Below are positions 36,255-44,903 of a stretch of DNA of 64,000 bases, piece by piece. The stretch spans positions 25,634 through 89,633 of the forward strand of contig CADAEH010000009.1 in the NCBI GenBank assembly GCA_902786855.1, given 5' to 3'. Under the pieces are notes generated by a model. It saw only the letters and a program-made list of their open reading frames with translations. It was not told the origin of the DNA and ran no database searches. Position 1 is the stretch's first letter. The number at the start of each line of letters is the position of its first letter. This DNA comes from an uncultured Eubacteriales bacterium. GTDB taxonomy: Bacteria > Bacillota > Clostridia > Peptostreptococcales > Anaerovoracaceae. Position numbers and translations under genes: made by a program.

Positions 36255-37484
36255 ATGGGTAAAAAAATAGATGAGAAAACATTAGCTGCGGCGAAGGAAA
36301 AACTCGCCTGCAAGATCGAGCCGACAACGTATGGCAATGGTGCTGTTACCGGCGGCTTTTCGCATGCGTCAGCTACCGAAGATATGAAACGGCAGAATCC
36401 GACTGAAGGGTTTATCGGTCCTAATGGAGAGGTGCTGCTTACTCATATGACAACGGCAGGTGGTTGAGGCGCAAAAATAGGACCGGGGGTCCTTTCAAAT
36501 ATTCTCTCAGGTCTGCCTAAGATAAGTGATCCGAGAATCCTGGTAGGCTTTGAGAGCAGCGACGATGCCTGCGTTTACAAGGTGTCAGATGATATCGCAA
36601 TCATCAATACAGTGGATTTCTTCCCGCCAATAGTTGATGACCCTTATATGTTCGGTCAGATAGCAGCTGCCAATTCTCTCAGCGATGTGTACGCGATGGG
36701 GGGAGAGCCAAAACTGGCCATGAATCTGCTGACTTTCCCTAACGGAAAGCTGCCTCTCGATGCGGTCAAAGCGATCCTGGAGGGCGGAAACGATAAGGTG
36801 ACTGAGTGCGGTGCAACAATAGTCGGCGGTCACAGTATAGATGATAAGGAGCCGAAATACGGCCTGTCTGTCACAGGGTTTGCCCACCCTGACGATATAC
36901 TCAGTAACAGTGCCAATGAGGGCAATCTGCTGGTCATAACCAAAAAGATAGGCACGGGCATATTGACCACAGCTGCCAAAGTCGATCTTCTGACCGATGA
37001 GGAAAACCGGGAGGTCGAAGAGACCATGGCACGCCTCAATAAATATGCCTGGGAGGCAATGAAAGGCGTTAAAGTAGACGGCTGCACTGATATCACAGGC
37101 TTCGGACTTATCGGTCATGCTGCTGAAATGGCGAGGGCGGGTAATGTGACGCTCGAACTTTACAGCCATAAGGTGCCGATCCTGTCAAGAGCGATAGAGA
37201 TGGCGGAGATGGGCATCATTCCTGCCGGAGCTTACAGGAACAGAGACTATAACGAAAAGGAAGTCATGGAATTCCTTTCAAGAGACCCGATGCGTGACCC
37301 TGCTCTGAGGGCGAGGATAGACTGTCTGTATGATCCGCAGTCATCCGGAGGACTCATGATAGCGGTCAATGAAAAAGAACTGCCGAGGCTCATAGAGCAG
37401 CTTGGGGAAAAGGGCTGTGAGACAGCAGTGATAGGATGTTTTAAGCAGAAGAAGGGTAACTACTCTGTAGAGATCCATGACTAG
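36255..37484 (+). CDS. selD: Selenide, water dikinase containing selenocysteine (UGA at 36465-36467)
   Basis: SelD makes selenophosphate from selenide and ATP for Sec synthesis. The frame runs through an in-frame TGA at codon 71, in MTTAGG-U-GAKIGPG, exactly where Cys17 of E. coli SelD lies; the essential lysine follows (GAK). Downstream similarity is continuous (GFESSDDACVY, NTVDFFPPIVDDPYMFG, ATIVGGHSID, DITGFGLIGHA). The second cysteine of the usual GCGCK motif is Ala. Translated as two stops it would be useless, so Sec reading is well supported; a SECIS-like hairpin follows. The ATG at 36255 gives an unusual N-terminal extension of about 55 residues and has no clear ribosome site, so the start is uncertain. 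Confidence 0.92.
36465..36493 (+). promoter_or_regulatory. Sec codon and bacterial SECIS-like hairpin
   Basis: The UGA at 36465-36467 is followed after 11 nt by a perfect 6-bp stem (36479-36484 with 36488-36493) with a GGG loop. Distance and guanine-rich apical loop fit elements bound by SelB. Confidence 0.8.
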
Positions 37485-37500
37485 TACGCAATAACACATA

Positions 37501-37547
37501 AAAAGGTACCTCATTTCCATTGAATAACGGGATGAGGTACCTTTTAT
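37501..37547. terminator. Bidirectional terminator between selD and the LysR gene
   Basis: Perfect 14-bp stem (37501-37514 with 37532-37545) with AAAA and TTTT ends, 17-nt loop. Confidence 0.88.
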
Positions 37548-37577
37548 AGTCTTTTCAAGTCTGAAGATAACTTTCAA

Positions 37578-38456
37578 TCAGATTCTGCTTTTTACATAGT
37601 CCGAGAAAGCTTCTGCAGCAGGCGAAAGAGATATGCTGCGAAGATTGATCATGTAGAATGAGCGGTCTTCATTGTAATCTTCGATCTCGACTATCTTGAA
37701 TTGTCCGCCGGCGGACTGAGCAACTCTTTCTGAAATGATCGCTACGCCAAGTCCGGCTTCAACGGCACGGATGATAGAATCCATGTCATTGAAAAGTGCA
37801 GCGACATCAAAAACCTCTTTGTCATATCCGCGAGCAACGGCAGCCGCTTCAAATGACTTGCGTGTTGCTGAACCTGTCTCGCGCCATATGAAAGGATAAG
37901 TGACAGCTTCCGACATCGATATTTTGTCAGGTATATCAAAAGAAAGCGGAGCTATCATAACCACCTTGTCTGTGGCAACCTTAACGATTTCGATTGCGTT
38001 GCTGACTATCTCTTCTCCTACAAAACCTATCTCTCCGCGGCGTTCGATGATGTTGTCAACGACCGTCTGCGTATCCGAAGAGGAAACATAGTACTGGATG
38101 CCACTGTGCTCGCGGCGGAATCCGGCAAGAAGCTCAGGCAGAAAAGTAACGCTTGGAATAGAAGAAGACTGTATCTCCAGGATCCCTTTTACATTGTCAC
38201 TGTCACTGTCGAGTGCATCGATCGCCTGCGCCCTTGCATTTATCATCTCTACAGCATACTTGTAAAACTTTGCACCCTGAGGGGTCATCTCGACTATACG
38301 GCTCTTACGGTCAAGAAGCTTGACACCGAGCTCCTTCTCGAGATTTCGGATGTGTGTACTTATGGTAGGCTGCGTGAAAAAGGTCGCATCGGCGGCTTTG
38401 CTGAAGCTCTTGTACCTTACTACATTGACAAAAGCCTCGATCTGTTTAAAATCCAT
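37578..38456 (-). CDS. LysR-family regulator of the selenium-associated type
   Basis: 292 residues. The N-terminus MDFKQIEAFVNVVRYKSFSK with FFTQPTISTHIRNLEKELG is the LysR helix-turn-helix, very like the clostridial LysR group annotated as selenium-metabolism associated. The location, facing selD across a shared terminator, supports that label. Targets could be selD itself or Sec-protein genes elsewhere. Its gene starts 13 bp after the ACT-domain gene and has a strong AGGAGG site, so the two are probably cotranscribed. Effector unknown. Confidence 0.88.
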   Translation of the reverse strand: MDFKQIEAFVNVVRYKSFSKAADATFFTQPTISTHIRNLEKELGVKLLDRKSRIVEMTPQGAKFYKYAVEMINARAQAIDALDSDSDNVKGILEIQSSSIPSVTFLPELLAGFRREHSGIQYYVSSSDTQTVVDNIIERRGEIGFVGEEIVSNAIEIVKVATDKVVMIAPLSFDIPDKISMSEAVTYPFIWRETGSATRKSFEAAAVARGYDKEVFDVAALFNDMDSIIRAVEAGLGVAIISERVAQSAGGQFKIVEIEDYNEDRSFYMINLRSISLSPAAEAFSDYVKSRI

Positions 38457-38469
38457 TAAAAAACTCCTC

Positions 38470-38907
38470 CTAATCCATACCCAGGAGCTGTACCTTTGAC
38501 AGCCCCGGAATATTGCTGATCTCTCTGAGCATTTCGTTCAGAGCGCCTGCATCCTCACCAAGTTCAAGGGTAATTACCACATTGGCCTTAGCGTCTACGG
38601 GAGGATTCTGGGTGATGGTCCAGACACTGTAATCATATCTGGAAATGATCCCGATAACGGTCGATAGTATCCCTACGCGATGGCTCATCATCATACTGAT
38701 GATTGCATGGCGACCCATAGAGACTGTGCTTATATCTCTTACTCGGTCACGATATTTATAATAAGTGCTTCGGGATATCCCGACCATGCGGACAGCTTCA
38801 CTGACATCTCCTGCACGGCCCTCGTCCAGCAGTTCTTTGGCCTGGGCCACCTTTTCAAAGTAAGACGGCAATAAATCTTTGTCCACGATCAAGTATTTGC
38901 CTTGCAT
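38470..38907 (-). CDS. ACT-domain protein, UPF0735/PheB type
   Basis: 145 residues: an N-terminal helix-turn-helix-like part (DVSEAVRMVGISRSTYYKYRDRV) and a C-terminal ACT domain (SHRVGILSTVIGIISRYDYSVWTI) that may bind an amino acid. This is the PheB/UPF0735 layout, usually next to threonine or aromatic amino-acid genes. Here it lies 90 bp after threonine synthase. A regulatory role is inferred; no enzyme motif is present. Confidence 0.86.
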   Translation of the reverse strand: MQGKYLIVDKDLLPSYFEKVAQAKELLDEGRAGDVSEAVRMVGISRSTYYKYRDRVRDISTVSMGRHAIISMMMSHRVGILSTVIGIISRYDYSVWTITQNPPVDAKANVVITLELGEDAGALNEMLREISNIPGLSKVQLLGMD

Positions 38908-38997
38908 AGTAAATAATACCTTTTAATATCGTTTTTTTCAATGGGTTGGAATTTTAATGTTATTTATCGAATTATTAAGAGGTCCTTAAAGGATTTA

Positions 38998-40455
38998 TTA
39001 CTCTGACTTTTTTATTACATAAGACTTCATGTCTGAAATGTCTATTACATCCTTGGATCTTACTTCTCGTTCAAAGATACCTGCCAGACCTTCAGGGATG
39101 GCTGCTCCTGTCACCTCATAGACCTTTTTCATATTTGCCTCATCGCTGTCAGACAGTTCCTCACCAAGCGCTTCGAGAACTGCGCGTGAGAATTTGTAAG
39201 GAGATGCAGTCGAAAGGACTACTGAAGCAGCGGAAGATGAAGCGCCGAGTTTTTCCTTGCAGGCCCAGGCGATCGATGTATGAGTATCCATAAGGTAGCT
39301 CTCTGACTCGAACACATCCCGGATAGCTGCAGAACCTTCTTTATCACTTGCACATACTCCGGTGAATATGCTCTGCATTTCTGCAAGTTCTGCGCCTGTG
39401 ACAGTGTATTCTCCGGTCTCGTTCAGAGCTTTCATATATTCAACTGTGTGCTCTGCACCGCAGACGTAGTAAAGGAGTCTCTCCAGGTTGCTGGAGACCA
39501 GAATGTCCATCGAAGGGGATGTGGTCTTATGGAACTCTCTCTTTCTGTTATAATGCCCTGTTTCCAGGAACTCAGTCAGCACATCGTTGCGGTTGGAAGC
39601 GCATATCAGCCTTCCGACAGGAAGTCCCATCTTATATGCAAAGTATCCTGCCATGATATCTCCGAAATTGCCGGTCGGAACGATAAACTCGACCTTGTCA
39701 CCGTCTTTTATTGCTCCCGCTGAGAGAAGCTGGCTGTATGCAGAGAAATAGTAAACAATCTGAGGAACGAGTCTGCCTATGTTGATCGAATTAGCGCTCG
39801 AAAGAGATACTCCGCTGACAGGGTGAGGTATCTCGCGGAACAGCTTTTTAACACCCGTCTGAGCATCATCAAAATTGCCGCGTATAGCACATGCACATGC
39901 ATTGTCTCCCGGCGCTGTGACCATCTGCAGGCGCTGCGTCTCTGAAACTCCGCCATATGGATAGAACACTACGATCCTTGTTCCCGGTACTCCGCCGAAA
40001 CCGCAAAGTGCCGCACTGCCGGTATCTCCTGAAGTCGCGGTCAGGATCATGATCTCATCAGTGAAGTCATTCATGGATCTGGCTGCTGTCAGCAGATTAG
40101 GAAGAGCAGAAAGGGCAACATCCTTGAATGCCGATGTCGGACCGTGATAGAGTTCGAGCACAAAGCTGTCACCGACCTTTACAAGAGGGGTTATTTCAGG
40201 AGCCGAGAATTTGCCCTCGTAGCTTTTTTCCACTAATGCATCGACCTTTTCAGGACCATAGTCAGGGAAAAAGATATTCCACACGGCTTTTGCCATGCTG
40301 CGGAAATCACCGCTGAGGATATCGTGATAATCACATTTAATATCTTCGAGATGTTCCGGTATGTACAGTCCGCCATCAGGAGCCTGACCTGAAAGTATAG
40401 CCTTGCTTGAAGTAACCTTGTGCTGCGGATCTCTGGTGCTTATATAATTAATCAT
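38998..40455 (-). CDS. thrC: Threonine synthase
   Basis: 485 residues of the long ThrC class. The N-terminal TRDPQHKVTSSKAILSG and APDGGLYIPEHL, the PLP lysine in HGPTSAFKDVALS, and the phosphate loop ATSGDTGSAAL are intact. It turns O-phosphohomoserine into threonine. Its start has GAGGAA 9 nt upstream. It is first of the minus-strand run thrC, ACT protein, LysR, and divergent from aspartokinase, so both directions of this locus serve the aspartate family. Confidence 0.95.
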   Translation of the reverse strand: MINYISTRDPQHKVTSSKAILSGQAPDGGLYIPEHLEDIKCDYHDILSGDFRSMAKAVWNIFFPDYGPEKVDALVEKSYEGKFSAPEITPLVKVGDSFVLELYHGPTSAFKDVALSALPNLLTAARSMNDFTDEIMILTATSGDTGSAALCGFGGVPGTRIVVFYPYGGVSETQRLQMVTAPGDNACACAIRGNFDDAQTGVKKLFREIPHPVSGVSLSSANSINIGRLVPQIVYYFSAYSQLLSAGAIKDGDKVEFIVPTGNFGDIMAGYFAYKMGLPVGRLICASNRNDVLTEFLETGHYNRKREFHKTTSPSMDILVSSNLERLLYYVCGAEHTVEYMKALNETGEYTVTGAELAEMQSIFTGVCASDKEGSAAIRDVFESESYLMDTHTSIAWACKEKLGASSSAASVVLSTASPYKFSRAVLEALGEELSDSDEANMKKVYEVTGAAIPEGLAGIFEREVRSKDVIDISDMKSYVIKKSE

Positions 40456-40778
40456 TGTTCATTCCTCACTGTTCTGCTGCGGTCTCGGATCCTGACCGCA
40501 CTATATGATCGAAGTTGTTGAAATTAATCCTCGATTATGTTACATTATTTCCAATGCAAAGACAAGTGTTTTCGATTCGCGGACACATGCTCTGAGATTG
40601 TCCGTCCTTAACGGAAAAACTTCATTTTTACTCTTGAAATTTGTGCTATTTAACAAACAATAATGTGATAACCTGAGCAAAACACACCCAAAACTCGTGT
40701 TGCTCTTATAAAAATACAAGATGGGAACTGAAACATACGGTCATTCCCATAGTGAAGGAGACGACGAAAGGAATTCTA
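40456..40778. promoter_or_regulatory. Divergent thrC/aspartokinase control region
   Basis: No gene seen. In the direction of aspartokinase there is a bulged 8-bp hairpin (40676-40685 with 40697-40704), and next a 7-bp hairpin (40721-40727 with 40744-40750) just upstream of the ribosome site. They might attenuate expression, but I see no lysine riboswitch or T-box core. Confidence 0.5.
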
Positions 40779-42101
40779 ATGAAGGTATTGAAATTCGGCG
40801 GCTCGAGCGTGGCAGACAGCTCACAGTTCGCCAAGGTAAAGGGGATAGTGGAAAGTGATCCTTCCCGTGAGGTCGTAGTAGTATCAGCTCCGGGCAAGAG
40901 GTTTTCCGGAGACAATAAGATAACAGATCTGCTCTATCTGATACATGCACATATCAAATACGGCGTTGCATATGACAACATACTTTCCATGATCAAGGAA
41001 AGATTTGAAGAGATCAGAGAGAGTTTTGGCCTTGAGACAGATATAGGACAAATAATTGATGACGCTTTTGCAGGCGTAGACAAGAAAACATCTGCAGACT
41101 TCATAGCATCCAGAGGAGAATACTTCTGTGCCAGGTTGATGGCAGAATATCTGGGATTTTCATTCGTGGATTCGACGGAATGGCTCGTTTTCGACTATAA
41201 CGGCAAGGTCGACAACAAGAAGTCCGAAAAAAAGCTGCGCGAGCTGAAAGAGATTTACGAGAAAATAGTTACACCTGGTTTCTACGGAGCATATCCAAGC
41301 GGAGAGATCAAGGTGTTCCCAAGAGGAGGATCTGATATTACCGGTTCACTGGTAGCTGCATATCTCAGTGCAGAGATATATGAGAACTGGACCGATGTCT
41401 CAGGCATCCTGATGGTAGACCCTAGGATAGTCAGTGACCCTAAGACGATAGCCCGCGTTACATATGATGAACTGCGCGAGCTAAGCTATATGGGAGCGTC
41501 AGTTCTGCATGAAGATACAGTATTCCCTGTCAGGATCAAGGATATACCGGTCAATATAAGGAATACCAATGCGCCTGATGATCCGGGCACGATAATCTGT
41601 GAGAGTTTTGATGATGAGCTTGCAGAAGAGCATGAAAGATTCATCACAGGCATCACCGGTAAGAGAAACTTCTCTATCATCAATATATATAAGAACAAAA
41701 TAGGGGAGAATAAGATCAGACTCCTCAGACAGGTACTGGAAGTATTCGACCGTTATGATATCCCTGTTGAGCAGGTACCGAGCGGCATAGATAGTTTTTC
41801 AGTCGTATTCCCGACAAGCAGTCTCACAAGCAGAAAGTACGATCTGATGCATGAGCTGACTGAAAACGAGAACATAGATAACTGTGAGCTTACAGAGGGC
41901 ATAAGTCTTATCGCGATAGTTGGCCGTCAGATGGCATACCGCACCGGAGTCAGCGGTAAGATTTTCAAAGCCCTGGGTGACAACAAGATCAACATCAGGA
42001 CCATCGAGCAGGGCGCTGATGAGATCAATATTATGGTAGGAGTCTATGATAAGGACTTCGAAAAAGCAGTAAGAGTGCTGTATGACAGCTTCGCCAGATA
42101 A
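40779..42101 (+). CDS. Aspartate kinase
   Basis: 440 residues, monofunctional aspartokinase. The catalytic KFGGSSVADSSQF opens the protein; GGSDITGSLVAAYL is the aspartate/ATP site. Two ACT domains close it (residues about 300-440, LIAIVGRQMAYRTGVSGK and NKINIRTIEQGADE), so allosteric inhibition by lysine or threonine is likely. It phosphorylates aspartate as first step to lysine, threonine and methionine. ATG 40779 sits 6 nt behind AAAGGA; the GTG at 40752 is not needed. The asd gene follows after 18 bp. Confidence 0.94.
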   Translation: MKVLKFGGSSVADSSQFAKVKGIVESDPSREVVVVSAPGKRFSGDNKITDLLYLIHAHIKYGVAYDNILSMIKERFEEIRESFGLETDIGQIIDDAFAGVDKKTSADFIASRGEYFCARLMAEYLGFSFVDSTEWLVFDYNGKVDNKKSEKKLRELKEIYEKIVTPGFYGAYPSGEIKVFPRGGSDITGSLVAAYLSAEIYENWTDVSGILMVDPRIVSDPKTIARVTYDELRELSYMGASVLHEDTVFPVRIKDIPVNIRNTNAPDDPGTIICESFDDELAEEHERFITGITGKRNFSIINIYKNKIGENKIRLLRQVLEVFDRYDIPVEQVPSGIDSFSVVFPTSSLTSRKYDLMHELTENENIDNCELTEGISLIAIVGRQMAYRTGVSGKIFKALGDNKINIRTIEQGADEINIMVGVYDKDFEKAVRVLYDSFAR

Positions 42102-42119
42102 ATAAAGGAGGATCCAGAG

Positions 42120-43157
42120 ATGAAAAAGTACAATGTAGGTGTAATGGGAGCAACAGGTGCAGTAGGTCAGCAGATGATCAAGGTGCTTGCAGAGAGGAAC
42201 TTTCCTGTAGGAGAGCTCAGATGCCTGGCAAGTGAGAGATCAGAAGGAAAGACTCTGAGCACGCCGTTTGGTGACGTAGTCATACAGAGAACTTGTGAGA
42301 CTGCATTCGATGGACTGGATATCGTTCTCGGAGCAAGCGAAAATGATATTGCTGAAGCAATGGCTCCTCATATCAAAGCTGCAGGTGCAGTGTTCGTTGA
42401 CAATTCGTCAGCATTCAGACTGTATGATGATGTTCCGCTGGTAGTGCCTGAGATCAACCCTGAAGATGTTGCATGGCATAATGGAATCATCAGCAATCCT
42501 AACTGCACGACGATCATTTCACTCGTTGCCATCAATGCTATCAATAAACTGTCGAAGATCAAAGCGATCTATGCTTCTTCATATCAGGCAACAAGCGGTG
42601 CAGGAGCAGGCGGACCTATCGAGATGTATGAGCAGTCTGAGAAAGTCCTTGCAGCCAGAGCAGCAGGCGGAGAGGGCAATTCATACGGTGCGGACATCCA
42701 GCCTAAGGTATTCCAGTATCAGATAGCTTATAACGTAATCCCGCAGATCGGCGGATTCGGTGAGAATCTGTACTCATCTGAGGAGATGAAGCTCCAGAAC
42801 GAAGGTCGCAAGATCATGCATCTGCCTGAGCTCAAAGTTTCATGCACATGCGTCAGAGTTCCGGTAGAAAGATCGCATGCTGTATCCATCGATGTGATCA
42901 CAGAAGATAAGCTTGATCTTGATGCTGTAAGAGCAGCTATCGCTGAAGCTCCGGGCTGCAGACTGTATGATGAACCATCAGAAAAGATCTATCCGATGCC
43001 GCTCCTCACATCCAACCAGGATACAGTTTATGTCGGCAGGATCAGAGAAGACCTTGTCAATGATCACGGAATCAATCTGTGGTGCTGCGGCGATCAGGTA
43101 AGAAAGGGTGCTGCTACCAATACAGTGCAGATCGCAGAGCTGCTTCTGGAGAAGTAA
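42120..43157 (+). CDS. asd: Aspartate-semialdehyde dehydrogenase
   Basis: 345 residues. NADP loop MGATGAVGQQM, the catalytic Cys in SNPNCTTI and the later TSGAGAGGPIE match Asd. It reduces aspartyl-phosphate to the semialdehyde, the step after aspartokinase. AAAGGAGG precedes the ATG; two-gene operon with aspartokinase, ended by a strong hairpin. Confidence 0.95.
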   Translation: MKKYNVGVMGATGAVGQQMIKVLAERNFPVGELRCLASERSEGKTLSTPFGDVVIQRTCETAFDGLDIVLGASENDIAEAMAPHIKAAGAVFVDNSSAFRLYDDVPLVVPEINPEDVAWHNGIISNPNCTTIISLVAINAINKLSKIKAIYASSYQATSGAGAGGPIEMYEQSEKVLAARAAGGEGNSYGADIQPKVFQYQIAYNVIPQIGGFGENLYSSEEMKLQNEGRKIMHLPELKVSCTCVRVPVERSHAVSIDVITEDKLDLDAVRAAIAEAPGCRLYDEPSEKIYPMPLLTSNQDTVYVGRIREDLVNDHGINLWCCGDQVRKGAATNTVQIAELLLEK

Positions 43158-43187
43158 TTCCCCGCAACAACTGAAAACGCTTACCAT

Positions 43188-43225
43188 GTACCGCCTTGTT
43201 TTCAAAATACAAGGCGGTACTTAAT
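43188..43225 (+). terminator. Hairpin terminator after asd
   Basis: Perfect 12-bp stem (43188-43199 with 43209-43220), 9-nt loop; the U-tract is short (TTAATT). Confidence 0.72.
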
Positions 43226-43273
43226 TGTGACCGCCTGTTAAGCGTTATGTATTCTTTTAAAACAAAAAAATTC

Positions 43274-43302
43274 TTGATTTTTTGTGCGGATTGCACTAAA
43301 AT
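43274..43302 (+). promoter_or_regulatory. Promoter of the large non-coding RNA
   Basis: TTGATT (43274-43279), exactly 17 nt, TAAAAT (43297-43302); start expected near 43309. Confidence 0.8.
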
Positions 43303-43308
43303 ACAAAC

Positions 43309-43975
43309 AACAACAGAGAACTGATAATAACAAGCCGACAGTACATAAAGATCGAAGGATGCCAGCGCCAGAAAAATCTACAATCAGATAACTCTACGAA
43401 CAGGGCATCAGGAAAGCCGTAAAGATCGTATAATCGCATTACGACAGACAGATCAGAAAGTACACCACAGTGCATATCACTCGGAGAGAGAGTAGTTAGT
43501 GGAAGATAAGACTGGTGAAGAAGTACTCAGTGGAAGAAGTACCGGGGATACGGTGAGGCAAGGCAGGGATGCAGAGCTTACACAGGACGTCAAACCGGGA
43601 AGCAGTACATAGAGGAAAAAAGTAATCGGTCAGGTGAGTACACAGGACGAAGGAAAGACTGAGATGAGAGCGTGGCAGTAGCAAGTAAGATCAGAAGGTT
43701 TTCAGAAGAGGAAAAATAGTCGGCGTCCAGAAAGCGCAGAGCGCGGAAAAGGAGGAACGGACCAATGGGATATTCAAATAGAGAGGTTGATCCGGCATAG
43801 ACTCGCTGCAAAGGAAGCCTGCTTACAGGCATCAGATATGTGAAAAGAGAAAAAGATCAAAACTGACAGACCGGTTGCCGAGTATCAACAGAATAAAAAC
43901 TGAAATTGACACTCACAACTTAATAATATGACTTAAATAGAATGCAACACCCCGCACAGGATGCGGGGTTTTCTA
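43309..43975 (+). ncRNA. Candidate large structured non-coding RNA, about 665 nt
   Basis: Between a good promoter and a strong terminator lie 665 nt with no plus-strand frame of any size. Base use is purine-rich (runs of GA and GGA) unlike both coding DNA and ordinary spacers. Local helices include 43358-43363/43404-43409, 43418-43422/43439-43443, a multi-part stem 43459-43471/43511-43527, 43541-43544/43551-43554, 43734-43737/43741-43744, 43817-43821/43826-43830 and 43787-43792/43855-43860. A perfect 6-bp long-range match joins 43334-43339 to 43719-43724. Direct repeats: AAAGATCG (43347, 43421) and TACACAGGACG (43579, 43639). Size and host fit the giant bacterial RNA classes such as ROOL, but I cannot verify membership. 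It is not RNase P RNA, tmRNA, SRP or 6S RNA by their core sequences. Confidence 0.72.
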
Positions 43976-43976
43976 T
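43947..43976 (+). terminator. Terminator of the large non-coding RNA
   Basis: 7-bp GC stem (43950-43956 with 43962-43968) extended by A-T pairs, 5-nt loop, TTTTCT. Confidence 0.88.
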
Positions 43977-43999
43977 TGTCAGCCGGATAAACACGAATA

Positions 44000-44008
44000 T
44001 GTTATAAT
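44000..44008 (+). promoter_or_regulatory. Extended -10 promoter of the nucleoside phosphorylase gene
   Basis: TGTTATAAT, a consensus -10 box with the TGn extension, about 50 bp before the ATG. No clear -35 box, as is usual for this class. Confidence 0.65.
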
Positions 44009-44056
44009 CAGTATGTAACTGTCAGATCCTTATCCTGAAGAATGTGAGGAAATATT

Positions 44057-44878
44057 ATGGCTGGAGACTTGAGAAAAAAGATAAAAGAAGCGGCGGATTA
44101 TCTGAGAAACGCGGGCGTTAAGGATCCGGAAGCAGGGATCATCCTCGGAACCGGACTGAATAACTATGCTGACCGTATCGAAGATTCGATTATCATCCCG
44201 TATAACGACATTCCCAATATGCATTCCGGCAATGTTGACAGTCACCGCGGGCAGATCATCTACGGCCGCTGCAGAGGCAAAATGGTTATCATACTTGCCG
44301 GCAGATATCACTATTACGAATCCGGGGATATACAGGCTGCAGCTTTTCCGGCGAGAGTGCTTGTCGAGCTGGGCATAAGACGCCTTATCATCACCAATGC
44401 TGCAGGCTGCGTGAACAGAAACTGGAGACCGGGTACTCTGATGCTTATAAAAGATCATATCAATCTTTCCGGCGCCAATCCTTTGATTGGATCTAATCTG
44501 GATGAATACGGACCAAGATTTCCTGATATGACTTATACTTACGATCCAGACCTCAGGGAAAAGATGAAAAAGCGTGCAGCAGAGGAAGGCATAGAGCTTA
44601 ACGAAGGTGTATATACTATGATGAGCGGTCCGACGTTTGAGACTCCGGCGGAAATAAACATGGTCAGGTGCATAGGCGGCGATGCTGTCGGCATGTCAAG
44701 CGTGCCGGAAGCTATCATCGCGAACCATGCGGGAAAAGAGATCATCGGGATCACATTCCTTTCTAATATGGCAGCCGGAGTACTGGATCAGCCGCTTTCA
44801 GGCGAGGAAGTCACCGAGGCGAGCAAGGGTATAGAGCGCATTTTTGCAAAAGCGGTGGATATAGCTGTAGAAATATAG
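44057..44878 (+). CDS. punA: Purine-nucleoside phosphorylase
   Basis: 273 residues of the trimeric PNP class. The phosphate site GIILGTGLNNYA, HRGQIIYG, AGRYHYYE, ITNAAGCVN, and the GPTFETPAE plus DAVGMSSVPE purine-binding segments are all present. It splits inosine, guanosine or their deoxy forms with phosphate in purine salvage. GTGAGGAAA lies before the ATG. It is monocistronic and converges on the helicase-like gene. Confidence 0.95.
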   Translation: MAGDLRKKIKEAADYLRNAGVKDPEAGIILGTGLNNYADRIEDSIIIPYNDIPNMHSGNVDSHRGQIIYGRCRGKMVIILAGRYHYYESGDIQAAAFPARVLVELGIRRLIITNAAGCVNRNWRPGTLMLIKDHINLSGANPLIGSNLDEYGPRFPDMTYTYDPDLREKMKKRAAEEGIELNEGVYTMMSGPTFETPAEINMVRCIGGDAVGMSSVPEAIIANHAGKEIIGITFLSNMAAGVLDQPLSGEEVTEASKGIERIFAKAVDIAVEI

Positions 44879-44903
44879 AGTGTGCAGATGGCTGGTCCAT
44901 TGA

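Noticed and set aside
43579-43649. Repeated TACACAGGACG as a CRISPR or mobile-element repeat
   Set aside because: Only two 11-nt copies, no array, no cas or transposase gene; better explained as part of the RNA.
43496-43832. Minus-strand frames of 62 and 80 codons inside the non-coding RNA region
   Set aside because: No ribosome sites, no family look, and they lie antisense to a region with its own plus-strand promoter and terminator.
43284-43975. Group II intron, from GTGCG near the RNA start
   Set aside because: No domain V catalytic hairpin and no reverse transcriptase; GTGCG lies in the promoter spacer.
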